Translations under genes and position numbers: made by a program | NCBI GenBank assembly: GCA_035626335.1 | Contig: DASPNW010000011.1 | Location: 1 to 64,000 of the forward strand | DNA from: Pseudolabrys sp035626335 | GTDB taxonomy: Bacteria > Pseudomonadota > Alphaproteobacteria > Rhizobiales > Xanthobacteraceae | Direction: 5' to 3' | DNA length: 64,000 nt | In this document: in pieces, positions 35,925-43,981 of the stretch | How positions within the stretch are numbered: the first letter of the stretch is position 1 | Layout of the letters: the number at the start of each line of letters is the position of its first letter | The notes under the pieces: model-generated | Database searches by the model: none | Told to the model about the DNA's origin: nothing | What the model saw: only the letters and a program-made list of their open reading frames with translations

Positions 35925-36000
35925 GACGGGGATGGAGTCCCCCGATAACCGCCGAGAGGCTGATGACTCCTACCGGGCGCTTCGGCGTCGGTAGGAGATG
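35925..36000 (+). promoter_or_regulatory. Fluoride riboswitch (crcB motif)
   Basis: All parts of the crcB-motif aptamer are present in order: P1 with GGGGATGG and its partner CCCC (35928-35943), the ATAACCGCC pseudoknot/P2 strand (35945-35953), a GAGA loop closing against GGC, and the nearly invariant GCTGATGACTCCTAC (35959-35973). A long final stem pairs CTCCTACCG (35967-35975) with CGGTAGGAG (35989-35997), extended inside by a GCGC/GCGT stem with a UUCG loop. No T-run follows, so transcription termination is unlikely and translational control is preferred. The only gene downstream in this orientation is the 53-codon frame at 36035. Boundaries are approximate. Confidence 0.88.
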
Positions 36001-36010
36001 CCTCCCGCCA

Positions 36011-36034
36011 GGTGCCCAGCAGAAAAGGGGCGCC
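36011..36034 (+). promoter_or_regulatory. Hairpin sequestering the ribosome site of the fluoride-riboswitch gene
   Basis: GGTGCCC (36011-36017) can pair with GGGCGCC (36028-36034), with one G-T pair, closing a loop that ends right at the ATG at 36035. It would hide the AGGGGCG ribosome site. This is a plausible expression platform for translational control by the upstream aptamer. Confidence 0.55.
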
Positions 36035-36196
36035 ATGTTTGTATTGATCCCGTTGGACGTTTGGCTGGCGGTTGCACTTGCCGTCGTATTCGGCCTGGTG
36101 GCGATTTTCGGACCATCGGCAGGTCTCTTCATTCTGATCTATGTTTGCTTGTGCGTTTATGTCCTCATCGAGGTCATCGGCGACGAAGTCGCCTGA
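36035..36196 (+). CDS. 53-residue two-helix membrane protein under fluoride riboswitch
   Basis: Reads MFVLIPLDVWLAVALAVVFG, then GLVAIFGPSAGLFILIYV and CLCVYVLIEVIGDEVA. Two membrane helices (about 6-25 and 31-48) are separated by a short Gly-Pro-Ser turn; the C terminus is acidic. The frame is open upstream to 35963, but the riboswitch occupies that region and AGGGG precedes the ATG at 36035. It is not similar to CrcB/Fluc (four helices, about 125 residues) or to CLC-F channels, the usual targets of this riboswitch, nor to a fragment of them as far as I can see. A role in fluoride tolerance or export is inferred from the riboswitch only. Confidence 0.7.
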   Translation: MFVLIPLDVWLAVALAVVFGLVAIFGPSAGLFILIYVCLCVYVLIEVIGDEVA

Positions 36197-36252
36197 CGGC
36201 CGATGTCGGGCAAGTCATGTGGCTGCGCGCAGGCGTGCTGGCGACGGTGCGG

Positions 36253-37461
36253 TTATTGAGTGGTGCCGCACCGTCCGATCTTGAGGTCCTTGCAGGGGTC
36301 TTTGACCGCGTTGATGGTTCCGAGAATCTTGGTGCCCAGTTTGCCATCCGGCTTGCGGATGACTTCCATTGCGTGCTCGTCGTTTACGATGTCGCGCGTC
36401 TCGGGATCGATGCTGATCCTGCCGCGGGGTCCAGAAGCTTTCCAATGTTTGATTTCGTTGACGAAAGTATCGGCGTCGAATTTACCGTTGAGTTTCTTGA
36501 TAGTGTGGAAGACGGCATCGATCGCATCCCAGGCGTTGGCCGACTCAAAATCGGGGTAATTATCGGGGCCATAGGCCTCATGCCACGCCTTGACGAAAGC
36601 TTTGTTAGCGGGGTTATCGAGGTCGTTGCTGTATGAGCTCATCACGATCGTTCCGATCGCGGCGTCGCCCATGGTCTGGAGCTTACTGTCGGGCACGACG
36701 TCTTTCGGTCCGATCAGCTTGATTCCGGCCTGACGTAAGCCGAGCTGGCCGTAGGTTTTGACGACCGCCGAGGCGTGCGAGCCCGACGGGATAAATACGA
36801 AAAGGCAGTCGGGCTTCTGGTCCTTCACGCGCTGAAAGAACGGCGTCATGTCGGGAACTTGCGCCGGGTTGCCCATCGGGATGGCGTCAATCACCTTACC
36901 GCCGGCTTTCTCGAAGCTCGTCTTGAATGCTTCCGTCGAATCCTTCCCCGGTGGGAAATCGGTATAGGCGGTGGCCGCCGTTTTGCACTTGAGTTTGTTT
37001 TCGGCGAAGGTGCCCATCGCGTAGCCGTCGTGCCACATGCTGAACGAGAAGCGCACGATGTATGGCGAAAGCTGCGTAATCCAGGCGGTGCCGGCATTGG
37101 CGATGATGAAGGGCACCTTGGCCTGCGTGATGACCGGCGCCATCGCGATTGCGGATGGCGAGTAAACGACGCCAAGAATGAGGTTCACCTTGTCGCGGGT
37201 GATCAGCTCGGTCGCCGCCGTCTTCGCGTTTGCGCCGGATGGGGGGCCTTCGTCTCGCTTGATAAGTTCAACGGTGTGTGGGGCGATATCCTTCGCGTGC
37301 AGCTTCATGTACAGGTCGAACGCCTTGTCCTGCACATCGCCAAGGTCTGCATTGGTGCCGGTGTAAGGGATCAAAATTCCGATCTTGATCGTTTCGGCCT
37401 GTGCCGGCGTCAATAGCACTAGAGCCAGCGCCAGGCAGCCCAGCCATGTCACGCATCGCAT
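36253..37461 (-). CDS. ABC-type periplasmic binding protein, Leu/Ile/Val-binding family
   Basis: 402 residues with a signal peptide ending TPAQA. Peripla_BP_6 fold is evident: IKIGILIPYTGTNADLGDVQ, LILGVVYSPSAIAMAPV, and KPDCLFVFIPSGSHASAVVK. Family ligands include branched-chain amino acids, amides and aromatic compounds. No permease or ATPase gene adjoins, so it is an orphan. Two further cysteine pairs near the C terminus (DPCKDLKIGRCG) suggest a disulfide. It is convergent with the fluoride-riboswitch gene and divergent from ku. Confidence 0.9.
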   Translation of the reverse strand: MRCVTWLGCLALALVLLTPAQAETIKIGILIPYTGTNADLGDVQDKAFDLYMKLHAKDIAPHTVELIKRDEGPPSGANAKTAATELITRDKVNLILGVVYSPSAIAMAPVITQAKVPFIIANAGTAWITQLSPYIVRFSFSMWHDGYAMGTFAENKLKCKTAATAYTDFPPGKDSTEAFKTSFEKAGGKVIDAIPMGNPAQVPDMTPFFQRVKDQKPDCLFVFIPSGSHASAVVKTYGQLGLRQAGIKLIGPKDVVPDSKLQTMGDAAIGTIVMSSYSNDLDNPANKAFVKAWHEAYGPDNYPDFESANAWDAIDAVFHTIKKLNGKFDADTFVNEIKHWKASGPRGRISIDPETRDIVNDEHAMEVIRKPDGKLGTKILGTINAVKDPCKDLKIGRCGTTQ

Positions 37462-37665
37462 CGCATCCCCCCTTGAGACAATGTGCTTTTCTAGTTGATA
37501 GCGGGAACTATAGCAGAGGAGTGTTCGAGGGCGAGGCTGTCACCTCTGATTTACTTTGCGCGCATTCCGGGGTGAACGTATTGAGAACGAATACTGCCGT
37601 AAACGATGCAAGATTGGCCTTGAACGACTACACTAGTGATCTGTCCCGTTGTGTAGGAGTTCCTT

Positions 37666-38589
37666 ATGGCCCCGCGCGCGTACTGGAAGGGCTTTTTGCG
37701 CCTTTCGCTTGTGTCTTGCCCCATCCAGCTTTTCCCCGCTACGAGCGAGCGCGAAAAGGTCAGTTTCAACCAGATCAACAAAGAGACGGGCAACCGTATC
37801 CGCTATCGCAAGGTCGATGAGGATACGGGCGAAGAGGTGCCGTCGGAGAACATCATCAAGGGCTATGAAGTTGCCAAGGGGCAATACATTGAGATCGACG
37901 AGGACGAGCTTGAAACAATTGCGCTCGAGAGCACGAAGACAATCGACATCGATGAATTTGTCCCAGCATCTGAAATTGACGACCTTTATAATATACGCCC
38001 TTACTACATCGCTCCCGATGGCAAGGTAGGGCAGGACGCGTTCGTCGTTATCCGGGATATCATCGAGAAAATGAATATGGTTGCGCTGGGCCGCGTCGTC
38101 CTGACCAGCCGCGAGCACATCATCGCCATGCAGCCGCGCGGCAAAGGGCTTATGGGAACGTTGTTGCGGTACCCTTATGAGGTCCGCGACGAAAAAGAAT
38201 ATTTCGACGACATTCCGAATTTGAAAATCAGCAAAGACATGATGGATTTGGCAAAGCACATTGTCGAAACCAAATCAGGACATTTCAAACCGGAAAATTT
38301 TGAGGACCATTACGAAGCGGCATTAAAGGAGCTCATCCAGAAGAAATCAAAAGGCATCAAGATCGAGGCTCCACAGGAACGCGCTCCTGCCAAGGTCATC
38401 AATCTCATGGACGCGTTGCGCCGAAGCGTGAATGAAGAACGCCAATCAGGCCGCAAGCAATCGACGAAGCGATCACGCAAACGGATCGAAGGTCAGAAAG
38501 AAATGTTGTTTTCAATATCCGGCAAGAGAGCGGGAAAAGAAGAGATGAGGAAGCCGGCAACGGCAGCCCGTCGGCGCAAGGCAGGCTGA
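37666..38589 (+). CDS. ku: Bacterial Ku protein (non-homologous end joining)
   Basis: 307-residue DNA-end-binding protein that forms a ring-shaped dimer and recruits LigD. The start MAPRAYWKGFLRLSLVSCPI is diagnostic, followed by the Ku core (PYYIAPDGKVGQDAFVVIRD, LGRVVLTSREHIIAMQPRGK). The C-terminal tail after residue 250 is very basic (KQSTKRSRKRIEGQK and KPATAARRRKAG), as in many rhizobial Ku proteins, and could bind DNA or LigD. No ligD gene is in the window. The gene stands alone. Confidence 0.97.
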   Translation: MAPRAYWKGFLRLSLVSCPIQLFPATSEREKVSFNQINKETGNRIRYRKVDEDTGEEVPSENIIKGYEVAKGQYIEIDEDELETIALESTKTIDIDEFVPASEIDDLYNIRPYYIAPDGKVGQDAFVVIRDIIEKMNMVALGRVVLTSREHIIAMQPRGKGLMGTLLRYPYEVRDEKEYFDDIPNLKISKDMMDLAKHIVETKSGHFKPENFEDHYEAALKELIQKKSKGIKIEAPQERAPAKVINLMDALRRSVNEERQSGRKQSTKRSRKRIEGQKEMLFSISGKRAGKEEMRKPATAARRRKAG

Positions 38590-38664
38590 ACTGCTCGGTT
38601 CGGTGTGTACCTCTTGCTGCGGTTGCAATGTCGCTGATGAGCCGAAGCGGACGAGCAGCCTCTC

Positions 38665-39120
38665 TTAGCAGCGAATCATCGTCACGGTTTGATCTTTGCC
38701 GTCAGCCCCAGGGACCGTCACGCTCTGTGCCGGGCAGCCGGAGGGCGCAAATGTAACCCGTGGAGGAAGTGGTTCGGGAGGACTGGCAAAAAAACTTGGG
38801 GGATATCGGTGTGCCCAATCCCAAGGAACATCAAATTTGTATGTGTAATTGAAATCGCCGGCTATTGGCGCTGATATCGGCGGCGCGACCTCTAGCGGGG
38901 CATTTGATGGTCCCCAGAAAAACCCGCCGGCTCCTGGAAAGAAAGCGCCTACATTACGTCCGTCACGGTGAAGGTGCGATCGGTTGGTTGATGGATGGAA
39001 AGGCGAATGCGTCGCAGCGCCACCACGAGCTGCCGCCAATTGGCCGAAAGCCTGGCCGGAAACGAGCGTCAACGCTACACCGACAGACATTATGAAGGCC
39101 GCATACACTTTACACGTCAT
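38665..39120 (-). CDS. Exported protein, function unknown
   Basis: 151 residues from the ATG at 39120, where the signal peptide starts (MTCKVYAAFIMSVGVALTL ... GQAFGQ). The mature protein is rich in Pro, Gly, His and aromatic residues (FFPGAGGFFWGPSN, HRYPPSFFASPPEPLPP) and ends in SVTVPGADGKDQTVTMIRC with two cysteines. This ending is recurrent in small exported proteins of this group. Function unknown. Confidence 0.62.
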   Translation of the reverse strand: MTCKVYAAFIMSVGVALTLVSGQAFGQLAAARGGAATHSPFHPSTNRSHLHRDGRNVGAFFPGAGGFFWGPSNAPLEVAPPISAPIAGDFNYTYKFDVPWDWAHRYPPSFFASPPEPLPPRVTFAPSGCPAQSVTVPGADGKDQTVTMIRC

Positions 39121-39256
39121 GGCACGTCCACCAATTCGCAACATCCCAATCCGCATACTAGGCTCGGCTTTTCGCACCCGCCAAGCACAAATCAAACATT
39201 AGTTAAGGCGTAAGCTTAATGGCTGGAAGGCTCGCACTGGTGCCCGCTCTCGGCTC

Positions 39257-40177
39257 TCAGAATCGCGCGGTAATGCCGAATACGGGCCCATACATGGTCA
39301 TGTCATATTCATAGTGAGTCAGCCCGCTCCCTTGTGAATAGTCAACCTGCAAGGCCTTGTATCCGACCATGCCACTCCAGGTGACAGTCTTCGACCGGCA
39401 AAATTCGTAGTCCAGGGTCGCGAGCGCTTGCCACGAGGACTTGCTGCCGGCGCCGAAACCGCCGACATCGCCGCTCACGACGAGATTCCAGCCGGGAGCA
39501 AACTGGTGGCGCAACCGTACGCCGACCAAGGGATCAATCCAGCTAACGTCACCCGATGCCAGAAGTGTGCCGTTGCCGGTCCGGGTCAATCCGATGACAT
39601 TCACTGTGCCGGATGCCGTCACCTCTGCGTCGGCATGCTGCCACCAGACGCGCCCACCGGCGTAAAGGTCGAGCGCGGTGCGTGAGCCGGGCGAGGTCAG
39701 ACCACCCCAGTTCGCGATCTCATAAGCAGCGGCTGCCTCCGCAATGACCATTTTGATGGTCAGCCCGGCGGACGCACCGACACTGCCGCCGAGTTCGTCG
39801 GTGCCGCGCGACCGGTTTAAACTCGCACCCAGACCCAGCTTCATATAGGCGATGTCGGTAAACAGTCCGAGGCGGCCATTGCGTGCTTCACCAAAGGCCG
39901 CGACTTGAAACAGACCTTTTGGAAACTGCGTGTGATCGAGAATGTCGAAGAAACCGGCGTCGACGTCGGTCGTTATTCCCTTCACCGTTGCCGAGCCACT
40001 GAGTGACGTCGCCCAGACATATGGCGTGAGACTGAACGTCCAGCCTTGAATTACGGGTGGGGGCGTGATTGGCGCCTTGGTCGGCATGTCGGCCGCCATC
40101 GCTGCGCCTGAGACGCCAATCGTGATCGCGAATGATGCAATGATTCTGATCGTTCCACGCGCGCACCCAAAATGCAT
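39257..40177 (-). CDS. Outer-membrane beta-barrel protein
   Basis: 306 residues from the ATG at 40177, which has GGGGGTGAT upstream. Signal peptide ends SGAAMAADMP. The rest alternates hydrophobic and polar residues in short strands (WTFSLTPYVWATSLSGSATV, FTDIAYMKLGLGASL, LVVSGDVGGFGAGSKSSWQA) and ends in a C-terminal aromatic, VFGITARF, the classic signature for barrel assembly by Bam. About 10-12 strands are likely. No specific function can be assigned; family members are simply called outer-membrane proteins. Confidence 0.85.
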   Translation of the reverse strand: MHFGCARGTIRIIASFAITIGVSGAAMAADMPTKAPITPPPVIQGWTFSLTPYVWATSLSGSATVKGITTDVDAGFFDILDHTQFPKGLFQVAAFGEARNGRLGLFTDIAYMKLGLGASLNRSRGTDELGGSVGASAGLTIKMVIAEAAAAYEIANWGGLTSPGSRTALDLYAGGRVWWQHADAEVTASGTVNVIGLTRTGNGTLLASGDVSWIDPLVGVRLRHQFAPGWNLVVSGDVGGFGAGSKSSWQALATLDYEFCRSKTVTWSGMVGYKALQVDYSQGSGLTHYEYDMTMYGPVFGITARF

Positions 40178-40467
40178 ATCACCCCCGCCAGGCTTGCTTT
40201 TCCTTGTCGCCTTTTTAGTGCGTAACTTCCGCCATATCCAGATCACTCTATTTCATTTTACGGCGAGCTTATTGACGAACACGCAAATGTGCTTTCTGTC
40301 ACCGCGCTCGTATGTGCGACGCTATTCATAGCCGATTGAAAGATCAACAAGATCACGCTGCCGATTGACCGGTCGGTGCTTTCGACCGAAGATGCCAGGT
40401 GGTTTGCGCAGCCGCAGCGCAAACGCGGATAGTGGCGCAGAACGAGCTGCCGGTAAGGAGCGTAAAC

Positions 40468-40800
40468 ATGACAAGACTTGCAATTCTGATTGTTGTGGCG
40501 GTAACAACTCTCTGCGGCCAACTTTTTGTCGCGATCGCGGACGACGTCCCCAAATATGACGTACGCAAGACTTGCAAGGCCGACGTGCAGGCCTATTCAA
40601 CTGGGGGCAATGTCCAGGGCTGTTTGACGGATGAACAAAGCGCCCAGGCAACACTCGTGACCCAGTGGACGCAGTTCGCGCCAGACAGCAGGGCGAGGTG
40701 CTCAAAGATGGTGGGTGACATCGCCGGTTCACAAAGTTATGTCGAACTGTTGACCTGCCTGCAGATGGCGAAGGACGTAAAAACCTTGCCGAAGGAGTAA
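40468..40800 (+). CDS. Small exported four-cysteine protein
   Basis: 110 residues from the ATG at 40468, set by AAGGAGC. Signal peptide ends FVAIAD. The mature part (KYDVRKTCKADVQAYSTGG, VQGCLTDEQSAQATL, ARCSKM, SYVELLTCLQMAKDV) has four cysteines and an all-helical look, a pattern common in small periplasmic proteins of Bradyrhizobium relatives. It overlaps closely with the K+-channel gene; the next ribosome site lies in its own stop region. Function unknown. Confidence 0.72.
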   Translation: MTRLAILIVVAVTTLCGQLFVAIADDVPKYDVRKTCKADVQAYSTGGNVQGCLTDEQSAQATLVTQWTQFAPDSRARCSKMVGDIAGSQSYVELLTCLQMAKDVKTLPKE

Positions 40801-40807
40801 GAGTTCC

Positions 40808-41515
40808 GTGGCCGGGAACGAGGCCATGAGCATTGACGACCGGTCCTGGCTTCGCCAATTGCAGAAGCAGCACAGCGATCAGCTCTTGAGCGTGCTGACC
40901 GTTCTGCTGGTGGTGATGCTATTTGTTGTCTCGCCGTTTCAGGCTGTTGGGATCAAGATCTTCGATGCGTTCGGGGTGGTCGTTGGCTTGGTCATGATTG
41001 CCGGCGTGCTGATCATATCTGCAAGCCCGATGGCAACGGCTATTATGCTTGCTGGATTTTCACTGAATGTCATGGTCGTCACAGCGCGTCTGATCAAGCC
41101 GCTGCCTTATGACCTTTATCTTGCTGCGGCGGGGTGGCTCATCAGCGCATGCGTGCTCGGGTACGTCGTCGCCCGGAAGGTATTTAGTGCTGGCCGCGTC
41201 AACGTCCATCGTATAGTGGGAGCAGTTCTGCTTTATCTGTTGATTGCAATGGCGTTTGTGTCCCTGTTCATGATTGTCGGACTTTGGCTCCCGAATGCTT
41301 TCAACGGAATGGTTCTCGAAGACAATCAAAAGCTGTCGAGCAACTTGATCTATTTCAGCTTTGTCACACTAACCACTGTCGGCTATGGAGATATTGTGCC
41401 GATACATCCCGTTGCCCGCAGTCTGTGCAATCTCGAGTCGATTATTGGTCAACTTTATCCGGCGACATTGCTGGCGCGAATAGTTAGTTTGGAAATCGAG
41501 GCTCGACGTCAGTGA
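40808..41515 (+). CDS. Potassium-channel-family protein
   Basis: 235 residues from a GTG at 40808, with AAGGAG 10 bases upstream; ATG at 40826 is possible. Five to six membrane segments, then the pore: FSFVTLTTVGYGDIVP, with the TVGYGD selectivity filter of K+ channels, followed by a last helix. No RCK or cyclic-nucleotide domain is attached, so gating is not by those. It looks like the small two-pore-helix or six-helix Kch type. It sits 8 bp after the small exported protein and ends overlapping the next gene region. Likely in one operon with DUF3551 and others. Confidence 0.85.
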   Translation: MAGNEAMSIDDRSWLRQLQKQHSDQLLSVLTVLLVVMLFVVSPFQAVGIKIFDAFGVVVGLVMIAGVLIISASPMATAIMLAGFSLNVMVVTARLIKPLPYDLYLAAAGWLISACVLGYVVARKVFSAGRVNVHRIVGAVLLYLLIAMAFVSLFMIVGLWLPNAFNGMVLEDNQKLSSNLIYFSFVTLTTVGYGDIVPIHPVARSLCNLESIIGQLYPATLLARIVSLEIEARRQ

Positions 41516-41538
41516 ATATAATTGCGTGGAGTGCCGTC

Positions 41539-41859
41539 ATGCGAAATGTACTTGCGGCGTTCGTCCTTTTGGTGGCGACGATTGTCGTCGTTACCCCGCT
41601 CCAGGCGCAGAATCCTTCATGGTGCGCTATCATGGACAATGACGGTAATCTGCAGTGCAATTATTTCACCGAGCAGCAATGCCTTCAGACGCTGAGCGGC
41701 ATAGGAGGTCGATGTGTTCTCAATCCCGCTGGCAATGCGCCGCAATCGAATCTCTATCCGCCAACGTCTGAAAACGCGCAAGGCTTGTTGCAGTTGCAAA
41801 TGCAAAATCCGGGTCCACCACCGGGTTTAGGCGCGGTTCCACCACCGCCGAACAACTGA
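41539..41859 (+). CDS. DUF3551 family small exported protein
   Basis: 106 residues from the ATG at 41539, with TGGAG upstream. Signal peptide ends TPLQAQ. The mature region has the DUF3551 pattern: PSWCAIMDNDGNLQCNYFTE, QQCLQTLSGIGGRCVLNP, with four conserved cysteines. The tail is rich in Pro and Gln. DUF3551 is a Bradyrhizobium-enriched family of unknown role. The gene starts 24 bp after the channel gene. Confidence 0.88.
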   Translation: MRNVLAAFVLLVATIVVVTPLQAQNPSWCAIMDNDGNLQCNYFTEQQCLQTLSGIGGRCVLNPAGNAPQSNLYPPTSENAQGLLQLQMQNPGPPPGLGAVPPPPNN

Positions 41860-41886
41860 TCTCTTGTACAAGGCAGGAGTTTGATT

Positions 41887-42306
41887 ATGCCGACTCGTCT
41901 CGTCATCATCGCATTCGCGTTGCTGGCCTCTGGCCCGGCGTTCGCGCAACAGCAAACCATTGTGGTGCCCGACAACTTGTTCACTCAGGCCGGGTTCGTC
42001 GTCAAATACGCGACGACGCCGGAAAAGGCAGCGATCCTGAAATCATTGCCGCCGGATAAGCTCGTAACACGAAGGAAGGATGGCCAGCTTTATTACGTTT
42101 ATGCCGATGCCGCCGGCTGCAATTGCGCTTACGTGGGAACTCCGGAAGCCTATGCGGCGTACCGCAACTGGGCGAATGTTGGCCCGGGCGGCAACGGTGG
42201 TTCTCTAAACGCCATGGATGCAATCGATTCCGAACCCGGACCTGCTTACGTTCCGGACAATACACTCTATCCTAGCATGGGCAGCATTCTGCAGCCGGAT
42301 TTCTAG
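41887..42306 (+). CDS. Small exported protein, function unknown
   Basis: 139 residues from the ATG at 41887, with AGGAG upstream. Signal peptide ends GPAFAQ. Mature part includes LFTQAGFVVKYATTPEKAA, TRRKDGQLYYVYADAAGCNC, and a Gly/Asn-rich stretch; two cysteines lie in CNC. No family recognised. It follows the DUF3551 gene by 27 bp in the same direction and may be in the same transcript. Confidence 0.68.
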   Translation: MPTRLVIIAFALLASGPAFAQQQTIVVPDNLFTQAGFVVKYATTPEKAAILKSLPPDKLVTRRKDGQLYYVYADAAGCNCAYVGTPEAYAAYRNWANVGPGGNGGSLNAMDAIDSEPGPAYVPDNTLYPSMGSILQPDF

Positions 42307-42328
42307 GCAAGCCGGTACCTGAGCGTTG

Positions 42329-43147
42329 ATGGCATCCAGCCGTTCACGAACGCGAAAAACGCTCACGATCCTCGCGGCCGTTATCGTCGCCTACGGGTTC
42401 ACCGCCTACATCTTGCTCCCATTGGCGTGGACCCACTACGAGCACCAGAGGCGGCTCGCAGGACTGCCAATGATAACACGCACGGGTCAGGGTATTCCGG
42501 GCGATCCGATCAATGTGGGACTGGTCGGAACGAAAGAAGATGTTTTGTGCGCTATGCACGCGGCTGGCTGGTATCCCGCAGATCCCATTACATTCCGATC
42601 GAGCGTGGAGATCGTCGGCAGCGTGATCCTGCGCAGGCCTTACCGTGATGCGCCGGTGAGCCCGCTTTTTTATGAAGGGCGTCGAGAGGACCTCGCCTTC
42701 GAAAAGCCTGTTGGAAATAGCGCGGATCGGCGCAACCATGTCCGCTTTTGGGAAGTGCTCAAGGAAGGCCAAGAGGGCAGGCCGGTGTGGCTCGGTTCCG
42801 CGACATTCGATCGCGACGTGGGCTTGAGCCGCTACACAGGCCAGGTCACGCACCATATCGGAGCTGACATTGACGCGGAGCGCGACGGGCTGACCAACGA
42901 CCTGAAGGAAGCAAAAGTCGTGCAGGCGATATATGAGGTGACCGGTGTCGGGCCGACGCTCATCGGCCGCAATGGCGAAGGCGATCGCTATTATACCGAC
43001 GGCGAGATCAAGATTTCCCGTCTTGTCGCGGGCTGCAATACCAAAACGGAGACGACCGTTGAATTGGCTAACCCACCGATCGTCGATTTGAAAAATGAAA
43101 CGTGGAAGGCTGTTGCCGGTATGCTGGAGTCTAGAACGTCCGAGTGA
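42329..43147 (+). CDS. LssY C-terminal domain protein
   Basis: 272 residues from the ATG at 42329. An N-terminal signal-anchor helix (about 12-32) is followed by the LssY C-terminal domain: DPINVGLVGTKEDVLCAMHA, GWYPADPITFRSSVEIVGSV, RRPYRDAPVSPLFYEGRRED, and FEKPVGNSADRRNHVRFW. In LssY this domain follows a phosphatase, but here it stands alone. Its function is unknown; it probably acts in the periplasm. The gene lies 22 bp after the preceding small exported protein. Confidence 0.85.
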   Translation: MASSRSRTRKTLTILAAVIVAYGFTAYILLPLAWTHYEHQRRLAGLPMITRTGQGIPGDPINVGLVGTKEDVLCAMHAAGWYPADPITFRSSVEIVGSVILRRPYRDAPVSPLFYEGRREDLAFEKPVGNSADRRNHVRFWEVLKEGQEGRPVWLGSATFDRDVGLSRYTGQVTHHIGADIDAERDGLTNDLKEAKVVQAIYEVTGVGPTLIGRNGEGDRYYTDGEIKISRLVAGCNTKTETTVELANPPIVDLKNETWKAVAGMLESRTSE

Positions 43148-43158
43148 TGGACTGCCGT

Positions 43159-43719
43159 CTACAACTCTTCACCGACCTGCCAATCTCGCTTGATGCTGCG
43201 TGATGGTGATGCCCGGTTCGTCGTCTGTGGCGCGACTTGCCATACGCCCTGGCACATGGTTGCGTTCACGCAAATGTCTCCCACGCTCCCGGCAGCAACC
43301 CAGCCGCCGCCGCCGGCCTGCCAATCCCTGCGAAAATCCCGTGCATTATTGGCTTGCCCGCGGCTGCCGAAGCCGGGCCCTTTGTGCCACACACCCGGCA
43401 TGTTCGCCCATCTGTTTCCTTGACTGCCAAAACCGGGAACCGAATGCCATTGTCCTTGGGAAAACGAATTGTGATGCATGTTGTGCTGCCCGAAATTTTG
43501 CATTCCATGCGAATGTTGTCCCTTGAATGAAAAGTGACGCATCTGGCCGTGCATCTGTTGCGTGCCACCATGCATCGCCGATCCGTGCCAGCCTGAGCTC
43601 ATGCCTCCGTGGCCACCTCTGCCACCGCCGCCCCCGCCGCGCGCCAACGCTTCGCTCGCAAAGTAGCCCGCGCCAAGAAGCGCGCCGGCTGCGAAAGCAA
43701 GAATGACTGTTCTGCGCAT
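43159..43719 (-). CDS. Histidine/glycine-rich exported protein
   Basis: 186 residues. Signal peptide MRRTVILAFAAGALLGAGYF ... ALARG, then a Gly-run and a stretch rich in His, Met, Gln and Ser (HGGTQQMHGQMRHFSFKGQH and MQNFGQHNMHHNSFSQGQWH). The second half is less biased and has two cysteines (DICVNATMCQG). The His/Met density suggests metal binding, such as copper, nickel or zinc, in the periplasm; this is inference. The gene is convergent with the LssY-domain gene. No family name recognised. Confidence 0.62.
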   Translation of the reverse strand: MRRTVILAFAAGALLGAGYFASEALARGGGGGGRGGHGGMSSGWHGSAMHGGTQQMHGQMRHFSFKGQHSHGMQNFGQHNMHHNSFSQGQWHSVPGFGSQGNRWANMPGVWHKGPGFGSRGQANNARDFRRDWQAGGGGWVAAGSVGDICVNATMCQGVWQVAPQTTNRASPSRSIKRDWQVGEEL

Positions 43720-43981
43720 GCCAAAATCTCGACTGTGAATGACGCGATCCCTCGGGGACTTGTCTAGGAATATCTGTCCGAGGTCATTCCCGCTAAAATG
43801 TTAGCCGCGTGAAAGCATGCCACAACGAGCCTTGCGCGTTAACCTGAAGAATAAAGTTTAATTCCAGCCGTTGTCGCCAAAGCTGCGGCGGGCTTCGCCC
43901 GCCACTCGTGCATTTGCATCAGTCTGTGCCACAGTGGCCTGGTGGCCATCGGCAATACGCATGCTGACGGTTGAGTGCTCG

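Noticed and set aside
37505..37530. GGAAC element upstream of ku resembling an EcfG stress promoter
   Set aside because: The second box does not match at the expected 16-17 base spacing.
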